Assembly: GCA_022539475.1 (NCBI GenBank)
Contig: VCMS01000139.1
Span: 62,001 to 126,000, forward strand
Source of the DNA: Gracilaria domingensis
Taxonomy: Eukaryota > Rhodophyta > Florideophyceae > Gracilariales > Gracilariaceae
DNA length: 64,000 nucleotides
Direction: 5' to 3'
The first letter of the stretch is position 1; each line of letters begins with the position of its first letter. The notes beneath the pieces are model-generated. The model saw only the letters and a program-made list of their open reading frames with translations, made no database searches and was not told the DNA's origin. Shown here piece after piece: positions 53,775 through 63,983 of this stretch. Made by a program: the position numbers and the translations under genes.

Positions 53775-56700
53775 ATGAGTGCTCCGCCTCCGGCGTTCCA
53801 TGCATATGTCAGACTTTTCTTGGTTCTTCTCGANNNNNNNNNNNNNNNNNNNNNNNNNNNNNNNNNNNNNNNNNNNNNNNNNNNNNNNNNNNNNNNNNNN
53901 NNNNNNNNNNNNNNNNNNNNNNNNNNNNNNNNNNNNNNNNNNNNNNNNNNNNNNNNNNNNNNNNNNNNNNNNNNNNNNNNNNNNNNNNNNNNNNNNNNNN
54001 TGCGAAAGAGTGTTGTGAATACAAACCTGTGGAACAGCGATACTTGTAACGAAGCTTCTTGACAAGAAGGACGGGGATGAGGACCAGAGACTGCGCGATT
54101 TTTTCCTTCTCTCTATGGATATGGGTATATACCTACCGGTGCGATGCCTGGTTGGTTATTTCATGACCAGGAGAAAGCAGGTTCTGAAGACGACAGTGTT
54201 CATCCCACCAACAGCTGTGAACCCATTTGAGGTCGTTATATACTTATCATACCTCGGCCACATAATGGGAGAGAACGACAACATCCGAATGATGAAGAAG
54301 AAACAACCGAAAAAGAAACGAAAAGTGAACCATGCACCAGCTGTGTACATACCCACTTTTACGTCGTTCTCCAAAGACAACTGTGATCGACTGGGATTCG
54401 GTATCAGTGAGGTCGTATGGGCATGGAGTTGTTTTGCGGCTCATCTTGGATACACGAACGTTCAGCACATGGTGAAACCATACATTTACATGAATATGCA
54501 GACGTTGAAGTATACAGCGCTAGAGACACGGGAGTCTGGTTATGCCCCGCCGAGCCAGAGTACTCGATTCAACACAAAGGATGTGCCACAGAGCAGTACT
54601 AGTGGATCGGTGGAGACCTTGAGTGATGAATGCGATACAAACCTGCGAATACTGGCTAAGGAGTTTTTGACAGACCTCGAAACCATATGCACCCACGATA
54701 GCCTCTATAGCTTACGGGTTGATCAGATGAGGAACTGGATAGAGTTTTCGGAGATACGGATGGATACCGTATCTAGCTCTGACTCCGGTGAGTTGCCTGC
54801 TCGATTTCAGAAGTTTTCGGAGTTGCTATGGAAACCGATACAGGATATGCGTCATGCGGCAGGGTTCCATGTCGGCATTCACGCGAAACCTGATATTGAA
54901 CTGACGAAAACCCCTAAAACTTCCGGTAATGCCGAACCTTCTTCGACCAAGTCTGCCCCACCCCCACCTCGTCGAGAGTATATGAACCTCGTGAGCTCCG
55001 ATAGCGACGAGTTCGAGAAGCCGGTGAATCTTGCGGAGCATGAATCTCGGGTTGCTGGTTACAACATCCAAAAGACTGGTATTGAGCCGCCCATGAAGGG
55101 GATATCCAGTCTCCTTCGAATGAATATGGACAAGGTGTGGAAGGGGATGAGAAAGTCACACTTTGTAGCGTACAACTGTGACATGAAGGACCTGAGGCAC
55201 ACACACGAAACGTTTGTGAATCAGAGTGAGATTTTATGGGGTGAGGCACAGCTTGTCCTAACAGACCCTCCCTTTAACACTCGAAGGAAGAGGAACAAAC
55301 GGAATAGTGGTCACGATGTCTTCAGTGAGGAAGACATGATCCGTACGGCTGACTTAATAAGTTCCGCGCTTCGGTCAGGTGGGCACTTCATTATATTCTG
55401 TGCCATGGCACAGTTTCATGTGTGGCACAGGATACTTTCGGAAACGGCGAGTACGAAAGATGAAGCTGGAAGCGAAGGTAAACCAGAACTCATGCCTTCG
55501 TTTAAAGTGGATGCGAATCCACTGGTGTTCATCCGGGATCGCAGTAATGTTGGAGGGAATCCACGGAAGTTTGGGATACAGCCCGTAACGGAGTACGCCG
55601 TTCATGGGGTGAAGCGTGGATTGCGACCATCGGAGGAAGCCAGTCTTACTCCATTTGAGGAGAACAATTTCATTCCTTCCACTTTCCCGGCTAACAGGAA
55701 TGTAATTGACCGGGTGCCAAACCGAGGGCGGGGGAGTGGTTGACATGGAAGGTACATGAGCCAGGTAGTTCAGTACCAGGTGGGCAGTACATAAGACCGG
55801 AGCAGAAGTCGAGGGAGTTGATGAAGGAGTTGATATGTCGCTTCACAAGACCGGGTGATCTTGTCATGGACATGTTCGCGGGAACTTTTTCTACGGGTAT
55901 GGCGTGCCTATCGCTGACAAAGCATAGGAAGTTCTTGGGGTGCGAGAAGAATAGGCCATGTTTCAGCCATGCGAAGCACCATCTAACGACTCTTATGGCC
56001 GAAGTTATTCGCGGGGGAAGAATGACATCCTGGTTGAACAGGAGGTGGTGGATGCGGCTTCAACGACCTATGAACGGGTTCCACATCGGGACCGAGGTCG
56101 GCTTGAATGGGAGGCTCCATTTGGTTACCCCCAGTACCAAGTGATGCCTGGACATATTACTCAGTTCCTAGGAAGATACTGGAAGGACTGGGACTTTGTC
56201 GAGAAGTGTGGACAGCGTACTGTAGATCTTTGGGAGGGGAAGTACCGAGGAGCTCTGAATCTTATGGATATGCATATGCTGTTGACTGTTGAAGCCAATC
56301 GCTATCGCTTACATGTAGCATCTTCTAAGATTCGACATCCCCGTGCTGGTATGGGGGTGTTCACGGAACATAAGATATTGGCTGGGGAAACTATCTGTCA
56401 TTTCTATGGAACTTTGGTATACACGGATCTGACGAACCGGAAGGAAAGACACTTAACGTATGGAAGTGGCTGTCTCGGAGCAAATCCAGTGCGGTACAAG
56501 TTGTTTTCTATGATGGTCACTGTGACTGGTACGGAGTTTCTGCACCTGAGAACAGACCAGAACAGGCTCAGGATAGAAAGGAGAGCGAAGTCTACATTGT
56601 CCCGGCGCCTTTTTGTATCGGGGGCTACATTAACGACGCCGGATATCATGCCGGGGATCCCGATTTATCGGAGCCCCGGTCAAACAGGACTCGAAGTGCC

Positions 56701-56868
56701 AATGTGCAGGTGGTGGAAGCGAAGTCCGTGATACAGTTCAATTCAGACCTTTCTAACTATGCTCTACTTCGTTGTAGAGCTGTAAGAGATATTGAGAGGG
56801 GCGAAGAGTTGTATTTCAACTACGGAGAGCAGTACGCCTGGGACTGGGCTCTGACATTGGAGCAATAG
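53775..56868 (+). pseudogene. DNA N6/N4 methyltransferase (beta class) fused to a SET domain; frame-disrupted, contains an assembly gap
   Basis: Candidate ATG 53775; the N-terminal part runs into the gap at 53834-54000. After the gap there is an N-terminal region with an exact SV40-type nuclear localisation signal PKKKRKV (54307-54327). Methyltransferase motif IV is LVLTDPPFN (Asp at 55264), then LRSGGHFIIFCAMAQF. The SAM-binding motif I is DLVMDMFAGTFSTGMACL (55858-55910), so the motif IV-before-I order marks the beta class. A SET domain follows (56331-56868) with PRAGMGVFTEHKILAGETIC, and RDIERGEELYFNYG near the end. Frame changes occur near 54040, 55730, 56014 and 56575. The last three lie in G5, G5 and A3 runs where one more base gives a continuous protein. 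DPPF suggests adenine-N6 as target, which is inference. Confidence 0.75.
53834..54000. other. Assembly gap (167 N)
   Basis: Run of N within the 5' part of the methyltransferase-SET gene. Its true length is unknown. Confidence 1.
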
Positions 56869-57117
56869 ATGAGTTCAGTACCAAATAGAAAGTAAATATG
56901 CTTGTGAGTGTTGCAGCTGCCTGCAATACGCGTTGTTGTACATGTACACTGGAGCTCTTCATCTGTAACGGCGATATTTGCGACCCATTGGGCACCTCAA
57001 ATTCCTAAAAAGCAGGAACTGCGGAGTCTCCCGGAATATCTGAACCATGCACCCCCCCCCCCCCCCCCTCCCCCCTCCCCAACAATTTCGTTTCATTACC
57101 CTGTTTATCTCCACAAC
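56869..57117. other. Short spacer with a C homopolymer tract
   Basis: Between two same-strand cassette genes. Includes a long run of C with few interruptions at about 57051-57080, which may be a polymorphic or error-prone site. Confidence 0.6.
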
Positions 57118-59514
57118 ATGGGTATAACGCCGAGAAAGCGAAATAGTACGCAGCGGAACAAGAGTGGACAGAAGAAGAGAAGAGCATCGGATGATACGAA
57201 TCAGGCTACAAGCACCGCACTTTTTAAACGGAAGTCGTCCTCGACGAAGGAGAGAGTCAGTGGGCGTCCTTCTACAGGACTCTCTCGCCCATCTCGCAGC
57301 GGAGCGTCTTCCGGGATTGCGTCAAGAATTCGTGGATCAGCGAACGATGTCGTGCCGTCAACTGCCGATAATGCAAATCGTGCATCTGTCTCTGCTCCTC
57401 AAGAAGATGAGGTAACTCGGCCCAGCGGGTCAGGACAGGAGGGCATGACAACTGGAACTGAAGAGGTTCGTATGACACCAAAACCTTCATGTCCCCGGCC
57501 GATATCGAAGACCGGAGCTACTGGGGCGCGGGTTACGCCGCCCAGTGGATCTGGACAACAAGGGACAATGACGAGAAGTCGTGAGAGTCCTAGTATATTA
57601 AGATCGTCACGTCCATCCCTCTCTTCTAGAACTGGGGCCGCTATGAATCGTATCATGCCTCGCAATGGGTCCGGACAAGGGAGAAACACAATAAGAAATC
57701 GAGAGACAACTGATAGACGAGTTACTTTTCGACCTTCCCCTCTTTCCAGAGCGGGGGCCGTTGCAGCTCGTACGAGGCCCAATTCATCTGATATACCATG
57801 CCATGGAGGAGGACAGACACGGGAGTTGGAGCTCGGAGCCGTGCCAAGGGTGGACACAGAATGTCTGCAGCCTCTCGTGTCTAAGGCTATGGCACATGAG
57901 GACAGTTCCGATAACGAAATAACACCGAATCCTGCGGCATTACCGGGGCCTGTCGCCGAAGAAGCTAGGGAAATAACGGAAGATATCCAAACTGGTGTGA
58001 ATTCAAGCTCTATGAACAGACCTGATCTTTTAAATGAACTGAATTGCTTGAAAGAAAAGGTTAAGACGCTACAAGAGGACTTGATGGTTCGGGGGATTCT
58101 AGTGAAGGTCGCCCAAGAGCAGAGTACGGCTTTGAAAAAGAGGCTTGAAGAGAAGGATCTAGTCATTGAAGGGCTAAGAGGGGCACTGAAACAGGAGGGA
58201 GATAAGAGTACACGTGCTGGTGAACCTGGGCAGACAGGTCGAAAGAAGCATAAAATTGAGGTGTGCGACGAGTTTCGAGGGGTTGCTCGAGCAGTGTATC
58301 ACAACATGCTGACGTGGGCAAGGAGAGAAACAAGTGAGCTATGGCTCGAAGGTGAGTCGCTCACCCGAAATTGGGGTAACCGTGCCGAGAAGGTGGAAGA
58401 CGCAACTGAGAGTGGGGAAGGGCTTATTGAGCCGGAGGAAGGTGGTTCATACATGGTTCCTAAAAACCCCGTGGAGCTCTTGGGCAGTTTTGGCATGTTC
58501 ACACCTTCGGTAGAGGGGGGGCCAGATGCTTTGCTGAAGAAAATGGTTGAAAGCGAGTTGAAGGAGTTGAGCTGGGAAGGTATTAGAAAAGCATCTCTTA
58601 CCGACAGGTGTATACTGGAACTTTGTGCAGATATGTGCCTTAGGCAGAGAATGCGGCAGACCATGAGTGACGTCGTGGGCGTTCGTAAGAGAAATACGAG
58701 GGATAAACTATTTCTGCTCCTGGGGTACGATCTGATTTGGAGAAGAACAAAGCTGGTAGAAGAGAATGCTGACGAACTCACAATGCAGTTGAAGGAAGCG
58801 CAGGAGAACATACTGCGTCTTGACGAAAATGGTGTACCGAACACTTCATGGTGGAGAAAAGCCCCATTTGTTCGTCTAAAGTACTCCAATGCGGACAATG
58901 TCGAGGATATGCCGACGGAAGATCAAGACTTGTTCTTCCGAAACCGTGTCGGGGTACAAGTGCTGAAGGAGTTTATTGGGTATGATGTGGAAGACAAGGA
59001 TACGGGCACCTTTTTAGATGGCACAATACTGTTGCTCGCACGTTTGGACGCTTGGGTGTTGACGGTTGTGAGCCTTCTAAGTACGGATGTGTCAAGGGGT
59101 GGCCAGAGACAGAAACTGTTTACAAAGAAGTTTGCCGAACTGCTACCTCTGTGTTTAAAGAATGTTCTGGGGGATGTTAGGCAACGTGTCTTGAGGACCA
59201 ATTCCAGCGAGTTTCATAATTTTGGAACGACAACGGAAGATTGGACTAAGGTTCTTGGTAATGACATGAGAGAGGCTACATTTGGATATCGAATGCCGTC
59301 GAACGGAAGACTTTACCTCACTGTGAAAGAACAATTTTTTATTGACAGTGTGAGCCGAAGATTGGGGTCTATTAGCGATTGCTTCGTTGGTGAATGCGAG
59401 GAAGGGGATATGGAGTTCAAGGAAATGGACATGAACGATTTCGGAATTAACACAGGATCACAAGAAAAGGCACCACAAGGTGAACATGTAGAGGATGGAG
59501 CCCTTAATGTTTAA
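57118..59514 (+). CDS. Large hypothetical coiled-coil protein of the cassette
   Basis: About 798 residues from ATG 57118 (the frame is open 210 bases further up, but through a C-run translated as poly-Pro). The N-terminus is basic (MGITPRKRNSTQRNKSGQKK), then come repeated blocks of Ser/Arg/Gly with a PSGSGQ motif about 40-45 residues apart (around 57420, 57540, 57665). A coiled coil follows (LNELNCLKEKVKTLQEDLM near 58030-58090), then a globular C-terminal half with DVVGVRKRNTRDKLFLLLGY, WWRKAPFVRLKYSNAD and FLDGTILLLARLDAW. No known domain is recognised. The C-terminal half has the mixed hydrophobic pattern of a folded domain and deserves structure comparison. Frame intact, in contrast to its neighbours; convergent with the transposase, overlapping by 4 bases. 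Confidence 0.8.
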   Translation: MGITPRKRNSTQRNKSGQKKRRASDDTNQATSTALFKRKSSSTKERVSGRPSTGLSRPSRSGASSGIASRIRGSANDVVPSTADNANRASVSAPQEDEVTRPSGSGQEGMTTGTEEVRMTPKPSCPRPISKTGATGARVTPPSGSGQQGTMTRSRESPSILRSSRPSLSSRTGAAMNRIMPRNGSGQGRNTIRNRETTDRRVTFRPSPLSRAGAVAARTRPNSSDIPCHGGGQTRELELGAVPRVDTECLQPLVSKAMAHEDSSDNEITPNPAALPGPVAEEAREITEDIQTGVNSSSMNRPDLLNELNCLKEKVKTLQEDLMVRGILVKVAQEQSTALKKRLEEKDLVIEGLRGALKQEGDKSTRAGEPGQTGRKKHKIEVCDEFRGVARAVYHNMLTWARRETSELWLEGESLTRNWGNRAEKVEDATESGEGLIEPEEGGSYMVPKNPVELLGSFGMFTPSVEGGPDALLKKMVESELKELSWEGIRKASLTDRCILELCADMCLRQRMRQTMSDVVGVRKRNTRDKLFLLLGYDLIWRRTKLVEENADELTMQLKEAQENILRLDENGVPNTSWWRKAPFVRLKYSNADNVEDMPTEDQDLFFRNRVGVQVLKEFIGYDVEDKDTGTFLDGTILLLARLDAWVLTVVSLLSTDVSRGGQRQKLFTKKFAELLPLCLKNVLGDVRQRVLRTNSSEFHNFGTTTEDWTKVLGNDMREATFGYRMPSNGRLYLTVKEQFFIDSVSRRLGSISDCFVGECEEGDMEFKEMDMNDFGINTGSQEKAPQGEHVEDGALNV

Positions 59515-62500
59515 GGCTGTACAAGATCAACGTGCTCAGTTGGTCCTTCATCTGAATCATGATAGAATCGATTGATGTAGAATCGGTGTTGAAACCATTG
59601 AAGTGGAGGACAAAAAGGTGGAGCAGGGTAGTTTGATCGAACAACATGGACAGTTCCCTGTAGTGCAGAAGCCGGAACCATCCCGTACCAAGGAGTTAAC
59701 TCTACGATAGTCTCCGCTTTGGAATGACGAGGGAACGGAAGAGTGTGGTTCTTTTCATCGTTTGTAGCCCACCGTAAAGATATGCATTTCAATATGTGGT
59801 CGATGTTTGTCGCGGGGGGTAAAACTTCGAAATACCGGACGAATGCCACCTCTGGTGCGGTAAGTGCAGAATCAAGGAGAGATATTCGAATCAGAGCGAC
59901 TACCTGGGCAACCCAAGTCTCTGAATCTTCTCCGCTTACCAATACAGTGGAAAACTTTGGCTTTCTACTGGGACCAAATGCTGGAGAAGCGAAGACACGT
60001 TGGATGATGGGGTATTTGGGTCGTCCCAGCTTAAGTGCCTTAGAAGACGAATCGAAGTGTTCAAGAGTCGGAACGAAACCGCCTTTCACGAGGGCCGAAT
60101 TCACCAGAGTTATCCTTGTCTTTTCTGGGAAGTATGTAATAGAGTGCTGATCCAGTGCTTCTTTCACGAGACTGAGGAAAGGAGGAAGGGCCTGTTCACC
60201 AATCTGATCAAGAATCGACCTTGTGTCCGTACTTGAGAACATCTCTCTAACAGCAGTCCATGTTTTTGAACTGGACATACTTGAAACACAATGTTGAAGA
60301 GCTCGTAAAGTGAAAGAACGCCCTCTCATTGCAAACCGAGGAAGCTGTGTGGAAGTTCCTGGTAAACCTGGATTACGCTGTTAAGGAGTATTGCCATTCC
60401 ATTGCTTTCTAACATGTCCGTGCTCAATGGAGCGAATAGTCTCCTCCACAGCCGTTGCTGTTCTTCTGGACGTCTTTTTGTAGTGTCTCTTAAATAGCAG
60501 GTGTGCATGTTCGTATATGCCTGCGTCGTAGTACTTGATACTTCCCAGACGGCGAATATCGTCCACGAGATGATCGAGAAGATGAAACTTCAGAGTTCCC
60601 AGTCTGGAGGGATGAAAATCCGCCAGAGTCTTTGTTGCGGAACGCTTGAAGGCTTCAATCTCCGAACGAAGACACAGGAGACAGCTTTCAGTCCAATACG
60701 GGTCACGATTGTATCTGAATAAGGTCGAGAGCAAGTCCGAATACTGAGAGAAAACGGTTGTGATTGGGGCAACGTCCTGTTCTCCACAGCATATGTCAAA
60801 GAATGCTCCTATGAAGGGAAAGACCATGTCAAGTGCTTTGTAGTTTTTGGCCTCCAGCATTCCACGGAGACCGTCTTTCGTGAAGATACCATTCAAAGAT
60901 TTGCCTTTCTCCTGCGTGGAGAAATCGATATGTAAACCTTTGGCAGGAGAATCGCGTTCTATGGCAGCTAGAATTGCGTTTGCATGGTTGAGGAGTTGGG
61001 TGCGTATCGTTCGAAATGAACGCGATGCAGATGTTCCTAATGTGGTGCACAGGGTGTCTGACTGCAGTCTCTCGATTGTGGCCGTTTTTATCAACTTTGA
61101 GATGCCGAGATGCAAGTTGTGTAATGGTTCGAATGAGAACAGACTGTATGGAGACAATCCCGGGATCATTCCAAGGCTTACGGAAGTTTCGAGGAACGAA
61201 GGAATGAGAGATATGGAATTTGAACGCATCAGAGTATCCGCTTGAGATCTCCTCTCCCTCGCACGACGTGGACGTCTTTCCGCCTCGTCTTTTTGTGCAT
61301 GTTGCAAGATAGCTGTGTATGTCTTTCGGATGCTTTTCGTGTGCTTCTGAGAACGTCCGTTGAATGAGGTGGGAATAGGACTGCATAAAGATGAGCGAGG
61401 GGTTTTGCATCTATGACACGGGCTTTCCGTTTTGGTCCCATGAAGAATGGACAGAATGTCCTTAGCCTCAGGAATATCCGCACAATAACTTGCAAGCAGA
61501 GGATGGCACACTCGACTTAGTTTTTCTTCGCCGATGAACTGAAAACCTTTCTGCGTGAGATTTAGAATGGGCTCCAGGACTTGACGAAGAGATTCTTGAA
61601 GGATTTGCATCCTGGACTCGCGTAGAGACTTGCTAGAAACAAATGGCATTGCGTCTGCTTCAGATGCGGAAACCTCGATCAGTGTGGTAGGGAAGTATGC
61701 CACTACTGTGAGGTCATCACGGATACACTTACGGCGAAGCTCGTCGGAGAAGTTGAGAAATATGAGGTGAAGAGGATAGGCGGTAACCGATGTTTGCTTT
61801 AGAGTTGTTGAAGACTTATCGGTGTATACCTGCAGAAGACCTACGAAAGATTCACTGTAACTTATTTCTTGGGAGTACCACACTATTCTACTATCCAAAG
61901 AGCCCATGACCATTTCCTTAAGTTTTGAGGTGGCGTCTCTTGCGAGAGAGCCCGACATGGGGTGAGATATTTTCGTGGAGTGGGTCTGAGGTATAGGGTG
62001 GAAGAATATGTTTTCGTTGTTAGCCAACTGGAGCTGTTTCACAAGTGTCTGAACGGGGTCTCTCGTGTAGAGGGTGGCGCTGAACTTACATCCTTCTGGC
62101 GAAACAGTTCTGCGATTGAAACCGTCCTTTGAGGCGTATCGTTCGAAAATGGCGTTCTTCAGTTCTGTCCAGCGCTTGGAACTTGTTATGGTCTCGTTGA
62201 ATCGCTTTTGCGAGAATCGCGGGTCCCGAAGTAGCCCAATTAGCTCGTCCGCCTCACGATGACCAAGGTTGGAAGCTACTGAAGCCAGAAAAACCGTGAG
62301 ATAATCCATATGCAAATCACCAAGGGCCTCCTCAGAAGGCACTGGGCCGGAACTGCTTCCGTGTTCTCGCTCTAATGACGCAGGACCAGGGGAAGGAGAA
62401 ACACAATGCGAAGTGTCCGGAATGGGAGGGGCGCACGGAGTGGGGTCGACGATGTCCTCGGACACTGGAGGCTCGGGAAGGCGACAAGGGGCAGTGACCG

Positions 62501-62690
62501 TTTCGGAAGATGCGGGCGCGGGCGCGGAAAGCTTGAGACGCTTGCTTCTCCGAATGGCCCGGCTATTGTCGTCTTCCAGCGCTGCTTTCAGACGAAACGG
62601 GCAATGGTTGACATGCTGTTGAAGAGATAAGACTCCTCGGCGAGTAACGAAGGGGCACCCACGCTTCTTATGTGTACAGTAGTAGACCAT
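59511..62690 (-). pseudogene. Plavaka-like (Tnp2/CACTA-related) transposase with one in-frame TAA
   Basis: From ATG 62690, 1060 codons. N-terminal zinc-finger-like segment with YCTHKKRGCPF and HVNHCPFR; basic RRSKRLKL (nuclear signal). The core contains LLQVYTDKSSTTLK and a segment TAYPLHLIFLNFSDELRRK, the pattern of Plavaka transposases (SDKT ... YPVYLTxGNIxxxxRRxP). It is followed by LTVVAYFPTTLI and ESPCHRCKTPRSSLC, a CXXC zinc site. The C-terminal region has YYDAGIYEHAHLLFKRHYK. TAA at 60381-60383 interrupts near the end, and the same frame goes on through LTAPEVAFVRYFEVL and ALQGTVHVVRSNYP to 59511. I infer that it mobilises the cassette. Plavaka is best known from fungi, so its presence here is notable. 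Confidence 0.8.
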
Positions 62691-62699
62691 GGGAAGAAG

Positions 62700-63050
62700 A
62701 AATGAACGAGAAACGACGACAAAGACTGCAAGGGAAGGGCGTCCGAAGGGAGAAGGAGGTCGAGCGACAGTCAATATCGACGTGTTGCTCAGAACGGAGA
62801 ATATATTTTGAGTTTAAATCACGTGCTTTCGTTCAAAAAGGAACGTCGGTACACGTCGACCTCAACACAAGGGTGTAATTCTCGTATTATCTACCACTGG
62901 TTATAAACCTCTGGTTTCCCAACGTTGTACGCTGTACACTGGCTCAATCTCGCACAGAAAAATAAATCTCTTCCCTCCGCCGCCGCCGCCGCCCGTCCGA
63001 CGTCCGATCTTTTGTTACCGTCGTGATCCGTGCCATCCTCGCGTTCTACT
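62700..63050. other. Upstream region of the transposase gene
   Basis: No gene supported. Contains a short GCC microsatellite at about 62980-62994. I searched by eye for an inverted copy of the 48.0-48.3 kb sequence and found none. Confidence 0.4.
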
Positions 63051-63054
63051 CCGC

Positions 63055-63120
63055 TCCGTCGTACGTTTTGGCGCCCTCGCACTCGCTACGAAGTGCGAGG
63101 GCGGAAAAAAGTACGACGGA
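63055..63120. repeat. 66-bp foldback
   Basis: TCCGTCGTAC at the left end and GTACGACGGA at the right, with inner arms CGCCCTCGCACT / AGTGCGAGGGCG around an 8-base loop. May be a MITE-like remnant or a transcription terminator. Confidence 0.9.
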
Positions 63121-63387
63121 TTACGAAGTAGCGTGCTGAGAATGGATTCCATTAAGCGGACATGAAGCGTACCTCATTCTCTTTCTCCGCCCTCGTCGGA
63201 CGCCTCCATAAAGCGGACAGCATCCGTATCTCACGGATGTATTCCGTGCAGTCTTTCCGTGCAGTCTTTTCGTACGTGCTTCCACTTCCTTCTACGTATC
63301 TTTGTTCTAAACTAACCAATCCTCACCACGTCTCTTCGCGCTCTGCGACATGTAAACGGCAGGAAAAAGGCTTTGGGTTACTTTTGC

Positions 63388-63531
63388 GAGTTACTAGGTC
63401 CCTCGACTTTTCTAGTGCAACGTTTCTGTTTTGCTCTTATCAATGGTACGTTCTATCGCATTTCAACTGTATCCAACGGAGCATTGACTAACTTATGGAT
63501 ACTTTCTGCTTGCGTATACAGGAAAACGACC
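63388..63531 (+). repeat. 144-bp direct repeat, copy 1
   Basis: Starts GCGAGTTACTAGGTCCCTCG and ends GCGTATACAGG; recurs at 63757-63895 with about ten changes. Between the copies lies 225 bp of unrelated sequence. Confidence 0.88.
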
Positions 63532-63756
63532 AATTTCATTTCGTCTCTCAAGATCGATCTCTGGCTGTTCGGGATAGGCGATTCTGGTACTTGGCTGGGA
63601 CATAGGCTGCTCTTTCGTTTATCGCATCTTGAGGTATGTTTGCTACATGGGCATTCTTGGTGTTCTTGGTTGTGAGTTCTCGCTTCGACACCTTTCGCGC
63701 TTTACGATGATGGTGGGCTGGTAATCTAACCGATCCCTTTCCTTCTTCTTTTTCAT

Positions 63757-63895
63757 TTTGCGAGTTACTAGGTCCCTCGACTTTTCTAGCGCAACGTTTC
63801 TGTTTTGCTTTATCAATGGTACGTTCCATCGCATTTCAAATGTATCCAACGGATCATTGACTAACTTATGGATACTTTCCGCTTGCGTATACAGG
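63757..63895 (+). repeat. Direct repeat, copy 2
   Basis: Second copy of the unit at 63388-63531. Both end in TATACAGG, which could be an intron acceptor if an exon follows. I cannot confirm a gene. Confidence 0.88.
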
Positions 63896-63949
63896 TAAAT
63901 GACTTTTGATGCGTACGTAGCTCACGAGTTGCAGGTGCAGGTTCCTCAA

Positions 63950-63983
63950 GTAGGGAACCATGCATCTGGGCATGGTTCCCTAC
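63950..63983. repeat. 34-bp hairpin
   Basis: GTAGGGAACCATGC, a 6-base loop, then GCATGGTTCCCTAC. Perfect 14-bp arms near the window end. It could be one end of an element that continues outside. Confidence 0.85.

Noticed and set aside
50336-56868. Bacterial contamination (ParB-like plus DNA methyltransferase)
   Set aside because: The same genes carry an SV40-type nuclear signal, a SET domain and a eukaryotic transposase neighbour, without bacterial operon features.
53775-56868. Introns explaining the frame changes in the methyltransferase-SET gene
   Set aside because: The frames abut within a few bases at homopolymers, and one extra base restores continuity; no GT...AG interval is needed.
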